A stretch of 64,000 nt of DNA. It comes from Bacteroidia bacterium. Its GTDB lineage: Bacteria > Bacteroidota > Bacteroidia > 2-12-FULL-35-15. Under the pieces are notes generated by a model that saw only the letters and a program-made list of their open reading frames with translations, searched no databases and was not told the DNA's origin. Made by a program: the position numbers and the translations under genes. Of the stretch, positions 19,166-27,089 are shown piece by piece. Position 1 is the first letter of the stretch, and the number at the start of each line of letters is the position of its first letter. Where the stretch lies: contig JAGVJJ010000044.1 in NCBI GenBank assembly GCA_020051175.1, forward strand, positions 1 to 64,000, given 5' to 3'.

Positions 19166-19771
19166 CTATTCTTCATTTTCAGTTTCCACCTCACTATAAT
19201 CCAGCCGGAAGCTCTTTCTGTGATGTACAGTGATTCCATGCGTCATTATGGCCTCGCGGTGTGTGCGTGTTGCATAAGCTTTATTATTAAGCCAGTCATA
19301 ATGAGGAAACTGTTCGTGTAACTGGTCCATGTAATCATCACGATAGGTTTTTGCAAGTATAGAGGCAGCCGCAATGCTCATGTATTTACCATCGCCTTCA
19401 ATAATGCAGTTGTGAGGAATAGTGCTGTGTTTATTGAACCTGTTGCCATCAATAAGCAGGCTCTGAGGAGTAACTTTTAGCTGGTCGATGGCGCGGTGCA
19501 TGGCAAGGAAAGAGGCATTCAGGATATTGATCGTATCAATCTCCTCAACACTTACGTGTGCAACAGCCCAGGCAACAGCCTTTTCTTCAATAATGGAACG
19601 CAGTTCCTTACGTTGTTTATCATTCAGTTTTTTAGAATCGTTGATTACTTTGTTTTTAAACTCCCTGGGTAGTATAACTGCTGCAGCAAACACAGGACCT
19701 GCTAAACAGCCCCTTCCTGCTTCATCGCAGCCAGCTTCAATTAGTGTTTTGTCGAAGTATTTTTTTAACAT
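19166..19771 (-). CDS. rnhB: Ribonuclease HII
   Basis: 201 residues. Removes ribonucleotides from DNA-RNA hybrids and single misincorporated ribonucleotides. The N-terminal signature EAGCDEAGRGCLAGPVF carries the catalytic D16-E17. Further acidic catalytic positions are found in LLIDGNRF and in the AAASILAKTYRD segment. Length is typical. The start MLKKYFDKTL is accepted as it precedes the first strand directly. It ends convergent with the small membrane protein gene (31 bases apart). Confidence 0.95.
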   Translation of the reverse strand: MLKKYFDKTLIEAGCDEAGRGCLAGPVFAAAVILPREFKNKVINDSKKLNDKQRKELRSIIEEKAVAWAVAHVSVEEIDTINILNASFLAMHRAIDQLKVTPQSLLIDGNRFNKHSTIPHNCIIEGDGKYMSIAAASILAKTYRDDYMDQLHEQFPHYDWLNNKAYATRTHREAIMTHGITVHHRKSFRLDYSEVETENEE

Positions 19772-19907
19772 TCAATGCGGACTCTTTACAATTTTATATT
19801 CAGTAAACTGCGAGTGACTGATAAAGCCTTCACTGAGACAAATGCTAATTTACAAATAGAACCGAATTTAGTTTGGTTTAAGCTGGAAATTAGTTATTCA
19901 CACAATG

Positions 19908-20483
19908 TTAATTGGAACCCAGTAATAACTTATGAATCACTTTCGGAAAAAACTCCATTTCCAGCTCATGTATTTTCTGAGCCACTGATTCGGGACTGTC
20001 GGTTGGTAATATGGCGCATTTGTGCTGGGCAATGAGCTTGCCTTCATCGTAATTGGCATCTACAAAATGAATGCTGATGCCGCTCTCTTTTTCTTTTGCT
20101 TCCACCACTGCTTTGTGAACGTGCATCCCATACATGCCCTTTCCTCCAAATTTGGGAAGTAATGCGGGATGAATATTAATAATTTGATGTGGGAATGCTG
20201 TAACCAGGTTTTCGGGTACTTTCCATAAAAAACCGGCAAGTACAATAAGGTCAATTTTCAGGTTCTTAAGGTGATCGATAAGGTAGCTGCTTTCGTAAAA
20301 GGTCTGGCGTTCAACAAGATATGTTCTTATGCCAGCATTTTTTGCCCTGTTCAGTACATTTGCTTTTGGGTTGTTGGAAACAATCAATTCAACCGATGCG
20401 ATACCCGAATTTTTAAAATAATCAATGATATTCTGAGCATTCGTACCCTCACCTGAAGCAAAAATGGCAATTTTCTTCATCAA
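19908..20483 (-). CDS. purN: Phosphoribosylglycinamide formyltransferase
   Basis: 191 residues. Transfers formyl from 10-formyl-tetrahydrofolate to GAR in purine synthesis. The glycine-rich start KIAIFASGEGTNAQNI binds the phosphoribosyl group. The catalytic trio is intact: N103 and H105 in NIHPALLP, and D146 in NYDEGKLIAQ. The MKKIAIF start is conserved; the ORF has MM at the start and either could be used. It is divergent from acpP across 270 bases, with a TAnnTTTG box 15 bases before the start codon. Confidence 0.95.
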   Translation of the reverse strand: MMKKIAIFASGEGTNAQNIIDYFKNSGIASVELIVSNNPKANVLNRAKNAGIRTYLVERQTFYESSYLIDHLKNLKIDLIVLAGFLWKVPENLVTAFPHQIINIHPALLPKFGGKGMYGMHVHKAVVEAKEKESGISIHFVDANYDEGKLIAQHKCAILPTDSPESVAQKIHELEMEFFPKVIHKLLLGSN

Positions 20484-20497
20484 TCCTTAATTTTTTG

Positions 20498-20505
20498 CAA
20501 AGCTA
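20498..20505 (-). promoter_or_regulatory. Possible -7 box for purN
   Basis: Minus-strand TAGCTTTG fits TAnnTTTG. It implies a leader of under ten bases, as for the lipoprotein gene at 2406. No matching -33 TTG. Confidence 0.3.
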
Positions 20506-20693
20506 CGCTTTTCTGAGCTGAGTTTTTATAAAAATCAGTACCGTTTTGCAGGGTCTTCAGGATAGTAAAAAGGCGTAATTTTTAATATTTTTTGGCAAAT
20601 AGGGCATATTGGTTAGTAACTTGTAAGTGTTTGTTTTTGAGACAATAATGGGCTTAATTAACGGGGTGTTAGCCAATTTTTCCGATAATTTTT

Positions 20694-20722
20694 TTGATAT
20701 TGTTCACATAACTATATCTTTG
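20694..20722 (+). promoter_or_regulatory. Promoter of acpP-fabF(-rnc)
   Basis: TTG at 20694-20696, an 18-base spacer and TATCTTTG at 20715-20722 match the Bacteroidota consensus. Start predicted near 20729, about 25 bases before the acpP ATG. Confidence 0.55.
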
Positions 20723-20753
20723 CACTCGAATTAACCATAAAAACATTTTAAAA

Positions 20754-20990
20754 ATGTCAGAAATTGCAACAAAAGTAAAAGCTATCATCGTTGATAAATT
20801 AGGTGTTGACGAAAAAGAAGTAACCCCTACAGCGAGCTTTACAAATGATTTAGGAGCAGACTCATTAGACACTGTGGAATTGATCATGGAGTTTGAAAAA
20901 GAATTTAACATTGCTATACCTGACGATCAAGCTGAGAAAATCTCTACCGTTGGTGATGCAGTTTCTTACATTGAAGCGAATGCAAAATAA
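20754..20990 (+). CDS. acpP: Acyl carrier protein
   Basis: 78 residues, four-helix acidic protein that carries growing fatty acyl chains on a 4'-phosphopantetheine arm. The attachment serine is S37 in [13 protein letters not shown]. The start [17 protein letters not shown] and length are standard. A strong promoter-like sequence lies 32 bases upstream, and fabF follows after 19 bases, an order conserved across bacteria. Confidence 0.97.
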   Translation: MSEIATKVKAIIVDKLGVDEKEVTPTASFTNDLGADSLDTVELIMEFEKEFNIAIPDDQAEKISTVGDAVSYIEANAK

Positions 20991-21009
20991 TTTTTAAAAC
21001 AATTATTTT

Positions 21010-22266
21010 ATGAAATTAAGACGAGTAGTAGTTACAGGACTGGGTGCTATAACCCCATTGGGTAATAATGTTACCGATTACTGGAATAATCTTATTGCCG
21101 GTGTAAGCGGTGCTGCGCCTATTACTCGTTTTGACGCTTCCAAATTCAAAACTCGTTTTGCATGTGAAGTAAAGGGTTTTAATGTTGAAGATTATTTAGA
21201 GCGTAAAGAGGCCCGTAAAATGGATCCTTTTACTCAATACGGTGTATGTACCGCCATACAGGCTGTGCGTGATGCCGGATTGGATAAAGAAGGTGCATTT
21301 AACCCGGACAGAACAGGTGTAATATGGGGTACTGGGATTGGCGGTCTGCAAACATTCCAGGATGAGTGCCTGGGCTTTGCAAAAGGCGATGGTACACCAC
21401 GTTTCAATCCTTTCTTTATCCCTAAAATGATTGCCGACATTTGCTCCGGACATATCTCTATCATGTTTGGTATGCGTGGTCCTAATTTTACCACTGTATC
21501 GGCCTGTGCTTCTTCTACCAATGCAATTATTGATGCTGCTATGTATATTAAGCTTGGCAAGGCAGATGTGATTGTAACCGGTGGTTCTGAAGCTACTGTT
21601 TATGAAGCAGGTGTGGGAGGATTCAATGCAATGCATGCACTTTCCACAAGAAACGATTCTCCTGAAACAGCATCCCGTCCGTTTGATGTTGATCGCGATG
21701 GTTTTGTTCTTGGTGAAGGTGGTGGATGCCTGATTCTTGAAGAATTGGAACATGCTTTAAAACGCGGAGCTAAGATTTATGCTGAAGTTATGGGTGGCGG
21801 TGCTACTGCAGATGCCAACCACATTACAGCTCCTCATCCGGAAGGCTTGGGTGCATTGAATGTAATGAAGAATGCCCTGGAAGATTCTGAAATGACTCCT
21901 GACCAGATTGATTATGTGAATGTTCATGGTACATCTACCCCTTTGGGAGATGTTGCTGAAACAAAAGCTATTTTGAAGGTGTTTGGGGAGCATGCTTATA
22001 AATTAAATATCAGCTCTACCAAATCCATGACAGGTCATTTGCTGGGCGCTGCGGGTGCTATTGAAGCGATTGCTTCTGTACTTGCTGTTAAAAATGATAT
22101 TATCCCTCCGACCATCAACCATTTTAATGATGATCCAGCGTTGGACAATAAGCTGAACTTTACCTTTAACAAGGCTCAAAAACGCACCGTTAATGCTGCA
22201 TTGAGCAATACATTCGGGTTTGGCGGTCACAATGCTTCTATTATTGTAAAGAAGTACATCGCATAG
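21010..22266 (+). CDS. fabF: Beta-ketoacyl-ACP synthase II
   Basis: 418 residues, elongating condensing enzyme of type II fatty acid synthesis. The Cys-His-His triad is seen: C166 in TVSACASSTNAI, H306 in VNVHGTSTPLGD and H343 in STKSMTGHLLGAAGA. The thiolase-fold start RRVVVTGLGAITPLG and the C-terminal NTFGFGGHNAS are as in family members. Located between acpP and rnc, surely cotranscribed with acpP. Confidence 0.97.
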   Translation: MKLRRVVVTGLGAITPLGNNVTDYWNNLIAGVSGAAPITRFDASKFKTRFACEVKGFNVEDYLERKEARKMDPFTQYGVCTAIQAVRDAGLDKEGAFNPDRTGVIWGTGIGGLQTFQDECLGFAKGDGTPRFNPFFIPKMIADICSGHISIMFGMRGPNFTTVSACASSTNAIIDAAMYIKLGKADVIVTGGSEATVYEAGVGGFNAMHALSTRNDSPETASRPFDVDRDGFVLGEGGGCLILEELEHALKRGAKIYAEVMGGGATADANHITAPHPEGLGALNVMKNALEDSEMTPDQIDYVNVHGTSTPLGDVAETKAILKVFGEHAYKLNISSTKSMTGHLLGAAGAIEAIASVLAVKNDIIPPTINHFNDDPALDNKLNFTFNKAQKRTVNAALSNTFGFGGHNASIIVKKYIA

Positions 22267-22294
22267 TGATGTTTAAGTGTGCTGATGTGTTGAT

Positions 22295-23092
22295 GTGCGG
22301 ATTTACCCGAAAACGGATAAAGCTTTCTGCTTTTATCCACCTCAATTAATCCAGTTAACCTCTTTGTTTTTCAGGCCAAGACATATAAGGGTATACTTTT
22401 CACCTGATAAAGTATTATACAATTCTTTACGGAATCTTTTAGGATTTTATCCACGCAACATTGCTTTATACAAGCAGGCTTTCAGACATAGCTCTATTGC
22501 CCAGGTGATAAAGGACGGTGTGCGAGACAGCAACGAGCGCCTTGAATTTCTTGGTGATTCGGTTATTGGGGCTGTTACTGCCGATTATTTGTTTAAACGT
22601 TTTCCATATAAAGATGAAGGGTTTCTTACCAAAATGCGATCCCGCATGGTAAGCAGGGCTTCCCACAACCAGGTTGCCATGCGCCTTGGATTAAAAAAAT
22701 TTATTGTGCTGGATAACGATCGCTTTAAAGGTGCACAACCCATTTCCATTTATGGTGATGCCTACGAGGCCCTGATTGGCGCCATATACCTGGATTTGGG
22801 GTTTAAAGCCGCACAGCATTTTATTCTAACACGCATTATCAACATCCACATTGATATGGAAGAGGTAGAAACTAAGGAAATTGATTTTAAGAGTAAGTTT
22901 ATTGAATGGGTGCAGCGTGAAAAAAAGGAATATCGTTTTGAGGTAGTGCAGGATGGCAGCGGTTCGGTCGATAAACAGTTCATTATACAGCTGGTGGTTG
23001 ATAATGAAATAGTAAGCAGTGCCGAGCATGTATCAAAAAGGAAGGCAGAACAGTTGGTGGCAGAGCAGGTATGTATACTGCTGGAAATCTGA
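22295..23092 (+). CDS. rnc: Ribonuclease III
   Basis: Double-stranded-RNA endonuclease for rRNA maturation and RNA decay. The RNase III signature is NERLEFLGDSVIGAV with the catalytic Glu/Asp residues, and the second acidic cluster is GDAYEALIGAIYLD. The C-terminal about 70 residues form a dsRNA-binding domain. The conserved region begins only at about residue 25 (FFRPRHIRVYFSPDK), while the GTG at 22295 lies within a TGATGTG-type spacer. The true start is therefore possibly the TTG at 22364, and the annotated 5' end is uncertain. The acpP-fabF-rnc order is common in bacteria. No catalytic residue is missing. Confidence 0.9.
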   Translation: MRIYPKTDKAFCFYPPQLIQLTSLFFRPRHIRVYFSPDKVLYNSLRNLLGFYPRNIALYKQAFRHSSIAQVIKDGVRDSNERLEFLGDSVIGAVTADYLFKRFPYKDEGFLTKMRSRMVSRASHNQVAMRLGLKKFIVLDNDRFKGAQPISIYGDAYEALIGAIYLDLGFKAAQHFILTRIINIHIDMEEVETKEIDFKSKFIEWVQREKKEYRFEVVQDGSGSVDKQFIIQLVVDNEIVSSAEHVSKRKAEQLVAEQVCILLEI

Positions 23093-23108
23093 AGTTGTGA
23101 AGTTATTG

Positions 23109-23395
23109 GTTATAAGTTATTGGTTATTGGTTAACCGTTAGTTAGTTATTGAAATTTGCATATCCATCCTGCTTACAGTAATTACCTAACCACATTAATT
23201 AAATAACCAACTAATTAGATAAATGGGAAATTCAGAAGCACATCAGTTATAAGTTATTGGTTAACCGTTATTAGTTATTGAATTTGCATATCAAACCTTT
23301 TACTGTAATTACCTAATCATGAACTAAATAACTGATAACTTATAACCAATACCAATAACTGATAACTAAAAAACAAATGGGAAATCCAGAAACAA
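23109..23395 (+). repeat. Imperfect tandem duplication of the CDF gene's start region
   Basis: Copy 1 (23109-23245) and copy 2 (23246-23395) share GTTATAAGTTATTGGTTA, then TAACCGTTA, TTGCATATC, ACAGTAATTACCTAA-like and AAATGGGAAAT-CAGAA segments in the same order. Both carry an ATG followed by near-identical first codons (ATG at 23223 and at 23377). In copy 1 the frame closes after nine codons (TAA at 23250-23252). Copy 2 has extra TAACTGATAACT units that are partly complementary to the TTATTGGTTATTGG units at the left end, so long hairpins are possible. Confidence 0.75.
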
Positions 23396-24312
23396 AAGAC
23401 CACGGTACGGGGCATATTATTCAGAGCTTGCTGGTGAATGTTGTAATAGCAATATTCAAAGGGATTGCAGCGTTTATAACCGGCTCCGGTGCCATGTTTG
23501 CAGAAACCATCCACTCTTTTGCCGATTGTGCCAACCAGCTGCTGCTATTAGTAGGCGTGAGGCAAAGCAGGCGTTTGCCAAATGAAAAACATCCGATAGG
23601 ATATGGGCGTGCGGCATATTTCTGGTCGTTCATGGTAGCTATGCTGCTTTTTTCTGTTGGCGGTATGTTCTCTGTTTATGAAGGGGTGCATAAATTTAAT
23701 CACCCTGAACCTGTCGAAGACATTGTTTGGGCATTGGCAGTGATCTTCTTTGCCATCGTGCTGGAGGGGTATTCCACCATTTCAAATATTAAAGAAATCA
23801 ATAAACGTAAAGGCAATAAAAGCTTTTTCGGTTATATATCCGGTACAAAGGATAGTGATTTAATTGTTGTTTTTGGTGAGAACTCCGCTGCCGTTCTTGG
23901 TCTGATTGTGGCGCTTGTTGCTTTGTTGGCTGCATATTTCACGGGGGATGGACGTTACGATGCAATTGGTTCGGTAATAATCGGGCTTATTCTAATCCTG
24001 GTAGCTGTGTTCCTTGCTACAGAAGTAAAATCGCTGCTGATAGGTGAAAGTGCCGACCCGAATATAATAGAAGGCATTTATTCCACTGCCGCTACACAAA
24101 CCGGGATCATTGAGGTGGTCAATTGCAGGACAGTGCAACAGGGGCCTGGTGAAGTACTTGCCTGTGTTAAAATAAACTGCCAGCCAACACTCACAACCCT
24201 TGAACTAAGTACTATTATCAATAGCTTCGAGCACCAGCTCAGAACCAGACATCCCGAAATAAAATGGCTTTACATTGAGCCGGATGTACAGGAGTGGAAG
24301 CAGAATAAATAG
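23377..24312 (+). CDS. Cation diffusion facilitator family transporter
   Basis: 311 residues. Five to six membrane helices (about 15-215) and a cytoplasmic C-terminal ferredoxin-like domain (about 220-305). The metal-site motif of TM2 is visible as E43-T-I-H46-S-F-A-D50, typical for CDF antiporters that export zinc, iron, manganese or cobalt. The second intramembrane site, at NSAAVLGL in TM5, lacks the usual HxxxD, placing it in a divergent CDF subgroup with unknown metal. The start codon belongs to the second copy of a tandem duplication (see 23109-23395), so the upstream copy is a relic start. Metal specificity cannot be read from the sequence. Confidence 0.87.
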   Translation: MGNPETKDHGTGHIIQSLLVNVVIAIFKGIAAFITGSGAMFAETIHSFADCANQLLLLVGVRQSRRLPNEKHPIGYGRAAYFWSFMVAMLLFSVGGMFSVYEGVHKFNHPEPVEDIVWALAVIFFAIVLEGYSTISNIKEINKRKGNKSFFGYISGTKDSDLIVVFGENSAAVLGLIVALVALLAAYFTGDGRYDAIGSVIIGLILILVAVFLATEVKSLLIGESADPNIIEGIYSTAATQTGIIEVVNCRTVQQGPGEVLACVKINCQPTLTTLELSTIINSFEHQLRTRHPEIKWLYIEPDVQEWKQNK

Positions 24313-24374
24313 GTGGACTGATTTATACCTTAAGAATATTATTTTATATTTACCGTATAAAACAAATCGGCATT

Positions 24375-24725
24375 TTGTACAAAAAAGGCTTACATCTTAT
24401 TTCTGAATTTTCTGTGGCAGATCCCCTTGTGCTGAAAGATATGGATCGGGTTAAAACCTTTTTGAATGCTGCTGTTTACAATGCCGGCCTGTCAAAGGTA
24501 GGTGAAGTATTTCACCAGTTTTCGGATGCCGGGTATACAGGTATTATCTGCCTTACAGAATCACACATTTCCATCCATACATGGCCTGAATTCAACAGGG
24601 TCACGTTTGATGTGTTCCTTAGCAATTTTCTGAAGTACAATGATGATATAGCGGAGAAAATACATTCCGATTTATTATTGTTGCTGGACGCTGACGAAGT
24701 AAATATAACACGTTTAAACAGGTAA
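24375..24725 (+). CDS. SpeD-like pyruvoyl-dependent decarboxylase (AdoMet decarboxylase family)
   Basis: 116 residues starting at TTG. The family's self-processing site is present: TESHISIHTWPE, with S63 as the pyruvoyl precursor after E62, and H68 of the catalytic/processing site. Canonical bacterial SpeD continues with VDVFTCG, giving catalytic Cys83; here the sequence is FDVFLSN, so position 83 is Ser. Position 55, usually Ser, is Thr. Processing is plausible, but AdoMet decarboxylation is doubtful. SpeD-family enzymes that use L-arginine or L-ornithine instead are known. First gene of an eight-gene operon with a spermidine-synthase-like enzyme; 3 bases separate it from the next gene. A weak TATATTTA box lies at 24345-24352. 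Confidence 0.85.
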   Translation: MYKKGLHLISEFSVADPLVLKDMDRVKTFLNAAVYNAGLSKVGEVFHQFSDAGYTGIICLTESHISIHTWPEFNRVTFDVFLSNFLKYNDDIAEKIHSDLLLLLDADEVNITRLNR

Positions 24726-24728
24726 GTT

Positions 24729-25385
24729 ATGCTGAGTGTAATTGTCAATAAATCTGTTTGCCCCTCATGCTCCGCTACACATCAGCTTTCCATTGCACTT
24801 CCCCTGTTTGCTGGCTGCGTATCCTGCGGTTGCGTTTACTTTGTCGATAAAGAAAAAGTTACAACTAAAACAGACCTGAAAGCAATGCCTGTTCAGCCCT
24901 TCAGTATTATCTCAGTTGGTACAAAAGGAAAGTACAAGGGCACCGAGTTTGAAGTCATAGGGCACATCCGCAGCATTGGTTCCGGGGCAATCAGCAACGA
25001 ATGGCTGATGAAGATGGCAACTGGCCTGCTGTTATGGCTTTGTGAATGTGGCTTTAATTATTCTGTTTTTGATCCCAGGCCTGTAAAGCTAACGCAGGAT
25101 CACATCAGGCATATCAAAGCCGGGGAATGGATGTCTGTTGAGAACAAAGACTATACAGTCACTGATTTATCAAAGCAGGTTGAGTTCCAGATGGAGGGCC
25201 AACTTCCCGAGGAGTGTTTTAACAATGAGCCTTATTTTGAGTACAACGCCATTGATATAAAGGATAAGGGGCTGTTATCGGTTTGTATTTTTGATAAAAA
25301 TACGATTGAAGGATTCCGGGGACAGAGTATTTCACTTAACAGTCTTGAGCTTTCGGGTATGGATAAATTTAAAAGCTGGATATAA
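24729..25385 (+). CDS. Zinc-ribbon DUF4178 protein
   Basis: 218 residues. An N-terminal zinc ribbon holds C11-x-x-C14 and C30-x-x-C33, with C35 extra. The DUF4178 domain (about 55-205) opens with IISVGTKGKYKGTEFEVIGH and ends with a FKSWI tail; an internal stretch is rich in beta strands. There is no signal peptide or membrane helix, so it is cytoplasmic. DUF4178 has no established biochemical activity; the family tends to lie near DUF350 and spermidine-synthase genes, as here. Three bases after the speD-like gene and 12 before the next DUF4178 gene. Confidence 0.8.
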   Translation: MLSVIVNKSVCPSCSATHQLSIALPLFAGCVSCGCVYFVDKEKVTTKTDLKAMPVQPFSIISVGTKGKYKGTEFEVIGHIRSIGSGAISNEWLMKMATGLLLWLCECGFNYSVFDPRPVKLTQDHIRHIKAGEWMSVENKDYTVTDLSKQVEFQMEGQLPEECFNNEPYFEYNAIDIKDKGLLSVCIFDKNTIEGFRGQSISLNSLELSGMDKFKSWI

Positions 25386-25397
25386 TACATCAACTGG

Positions 25398-26675
25398 TTG
25401 GAGAAAAATACTGAAATAGAAGTTTCAAAGGCTGCTTGCGGAAAGTGCGGTACAGTATTACAAATGTATTTGCGTGCAAGCGCATATTCTGTTGTTTGTT
25501 CCTCCTGTGGTGCAATTCATAATTGTTATAATGGGGAGCCTGAGCTTACCAACCATATCGTGGGGAAGGCTGCTGATTCGCATATTTCAGTTGGTATCCG
25601 TGGTACGCTTAAAGGAATCCCTTACCTGGTTACAGGTTATGTGTATAAAAAAGAAAATGGTACCAATTATTGCTGGGAAGAATATGTACTGTTTAATCCG
25701 GTTCATGGACAAGCCTATTTATCGCAATTTGACGGGCACTGGATGTGCCTGTGTGAAATGGCAGACATCCCTTCTGCAACCGGCCTGGTTGCTACCCATG
25801 ACGGCTCAACCTACAACCTGTATTCAAAATATAAATCGAAGATACTGAGTGCAAGGGGGGAGTTTGTTTATAAGATCGATCCTTCGGAGACCCCTATAGT
25901 AGAGGAGTATATAAGGCCCGGGTATTTGGTTTCAAAGGAGCGTACAAAAGATTATGCTACCTGGTACAAGGGTGAATACATTCAGCCCTCTGTAATAAAA
26001 AGTAGTTTTCAGCTAGCATCAGTACCTGAAACCAAAGGTGTAGGGATGATTCAGCCCTTTCTGGGAAAATTCTCGCAAGAAGGTTTGCGCAAGGTTTTTA
26101 TATTTTTATTTATTTTCTGGAGCCTCCTTCAATTCTATTTTACATTTGCCTCACGTGAGGAAATTGTGTTTGAGCAGCCTTTCAGTATTACCGATTCATT
26201 GCACGGAAAGGAAATCAATTCCAGGTCCTTTGAGCTGAAAGGCGGAACCTGCAATGCCGAAATACAGGTACATACCAATGTGCAAAATAACTGGATGTGT
26301 ACTGCTGTTACACTAGTAAATGAAAAAACAGGCGACATTTTTGATGTGGGACTGGAGGCTGAATACTATTATGGCTATACGGATGGAGAAAGCTGGTCAG
26401 AAGGTACAGGCTGGGTTTCAAAGGTTGTGTCACAGGTGCCTGAAGGTACGTATTACATGGTCATTACTCCCGAAAAGCCCACTTCGGTGCCGGTTGTAAA
26501 CATAACAGTAACAGTTATAAGAGATGTGTTTATCATGTCGAATGGCTTGATAGTATTGGCGTTGCTGAGTATTTACCCGATATACTATCATTTCAAAAAG
26601 AATAAGTTTGAAAAGCAGAGGTGGTACAACAGTGATTATTCACCATACGAAAATAATGATGAAGACAATTATTGA
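25398..26675 (+). CDS. Zinc-ribbon DUF4178 protein with membrane anchors
   Basis: 425 residues from a TTG start. N-terminal zinc ribbon C14-x-x-C17 and C34-x-x-C37, then a DUF4178 domain (about 68-200; VGIRGTLKGIPYLVTGYVY, FDGHWMCLCEM), like its upstream neighbour but longer. Residues about 230-250 form a transmembrane helix. A beta-rich segment of about 130 residues follows, probably outside the membrane, and a second helix lies near 380-402. The topology thus places the zinc ribbon and DUF4178 on one side and the beta domain on the other. Its 3' end overlaps the next small gene by 20 bases. Function unknown. Confidence 0.8.
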   Translation: MEKNTEIEVSKAACGKCGTVLQMYLRASAYSVVCSSCGAIHNCYNGEPELTNHIVGKAADSHISVGIRGTLKGIPYLVTGYVYKKENGTNYCWEEYVLFNPVHGQAYLSQFDGHWMCLCEMADIPSATGLVATHDGSTYNLYSKYKSKILSARGEFVYKIDPSETPIVEEYIRPGYLVSKERTKDYATWYKGEYIQPSVIKSSFQLASVPETKGVGMIQPFLGKFSQEGLRKVFIFLFIFWSLLQFYFTFASREEIVFEQPFSITDSLHGKEINSRSFELKGGTCNAEIQVHTNVQNNWMCTAVTLVNEKTGDIFDVGLEAEYYYGYTDGESWSEGTGWVSKVVSQVPEGTYYMVITPEKPTSVPVVNITVTVIRDVFIMSNGLIVLALLSIYPIYYHFKKNKFEKQRWYNSDYSPYENNDEDNY

Positions 26676-26844
26676 TAAAGAAGATCTGAAAGGGTTAAAA
26701 TATTACCTGATTTTCGCAGGTATTTTAATGACATTTTATATTTATTCTATGGCTACAGGGCTGCGTTATTTAAGCTTTGGTGAATCCAGCCACAGCCGTG
26801 AAAAAGGCAGCTCCGGCCGAAGCCACTATTATTACCATAAATAA
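26656..26844 (+). CDS. Small membrane protein, 62 residues, His/Tyr tail
   Basis: ATG at 26656 (or 26659), within the end of the preceding gene; the longer in-frame form starting at 26608 is less likely because it lies fully in the upstream coding sequence. One hydrophobic helix (about 13-34), then a tail containing SSHSREKGSSGRSHYYYHK. The tail ends in Tyr, His and Lys and could bind metal or polyanions. No family match by eye. Overlap and position between DUF4178 and DUF350 genes argue that it is expressed as part of this operon. Confidence 0.6.
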   Translation: MMKTIIDKEDLKGLKYYLIFAGILMTFYIYSMATGLRYLSFGESSHSREKGSSGRSHYYYHK

Positions 26845-26865
26845 ATTTAAAAAGCAAAAATAAAA

Positions 26866-27081
26866 ATGGAAACTTTACACTTACAGTATCTTACAGCAGC
26901 AGTGGTTTATGCCCTTATAGGGATTGTTATCCTGGTTGTATCTTTTTGGGTCATTGAAAGAATATCGCCTGAAAACCTTTGGAAAGAAATTATTGAAAAA
27001 CAAAACAAGGCACTTGCAATACTTGCAGCGGCTTTCATGATTGCAATTGCAATCATTATTTCATCGGCCATACACGGTTAA
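26866..27081 (+). CDS. DUF350 family membrane protein
   Basis: 71 residues with two membrane helices (about 8-30 and 46-68) separated by a short charged loop: an amphipathic VIERISPENLWKEII segment followed by a QNKALAILAAAFMIAIAIII helix. This is the DUF350 (YjfL-type) pattern, in a short one-unit form; larger members repeat the hairpin. DUF350 often co-occurs with DUF4178, PspA-like proteins and polyamine or ATP-grasp ligase genes. Nine bases before the spermidine-synthase-like gene. Confidence 0.82.
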   Translation: METLHLQYLTAAVVYALIGIVILVVSFWVIERISPENLWKEIIEKQNKALAILAAAFMIAIAIIISSAIHG

Positions 27082-27089
27082 GCATCTGA

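Noticed and set aside
21196-21753. 185-codon minus-strand ORF inside fabF
   Set aside because: Antisense to the catalytic region of fabF; a shadow.
23093-23376. CRISPR-like array from repeated TTATTGGTTA units
   Set aside because: Repeats are short, irregular and of low complexity, with no unique equal-length spacers; it is a tandem duplication of a spacer region.
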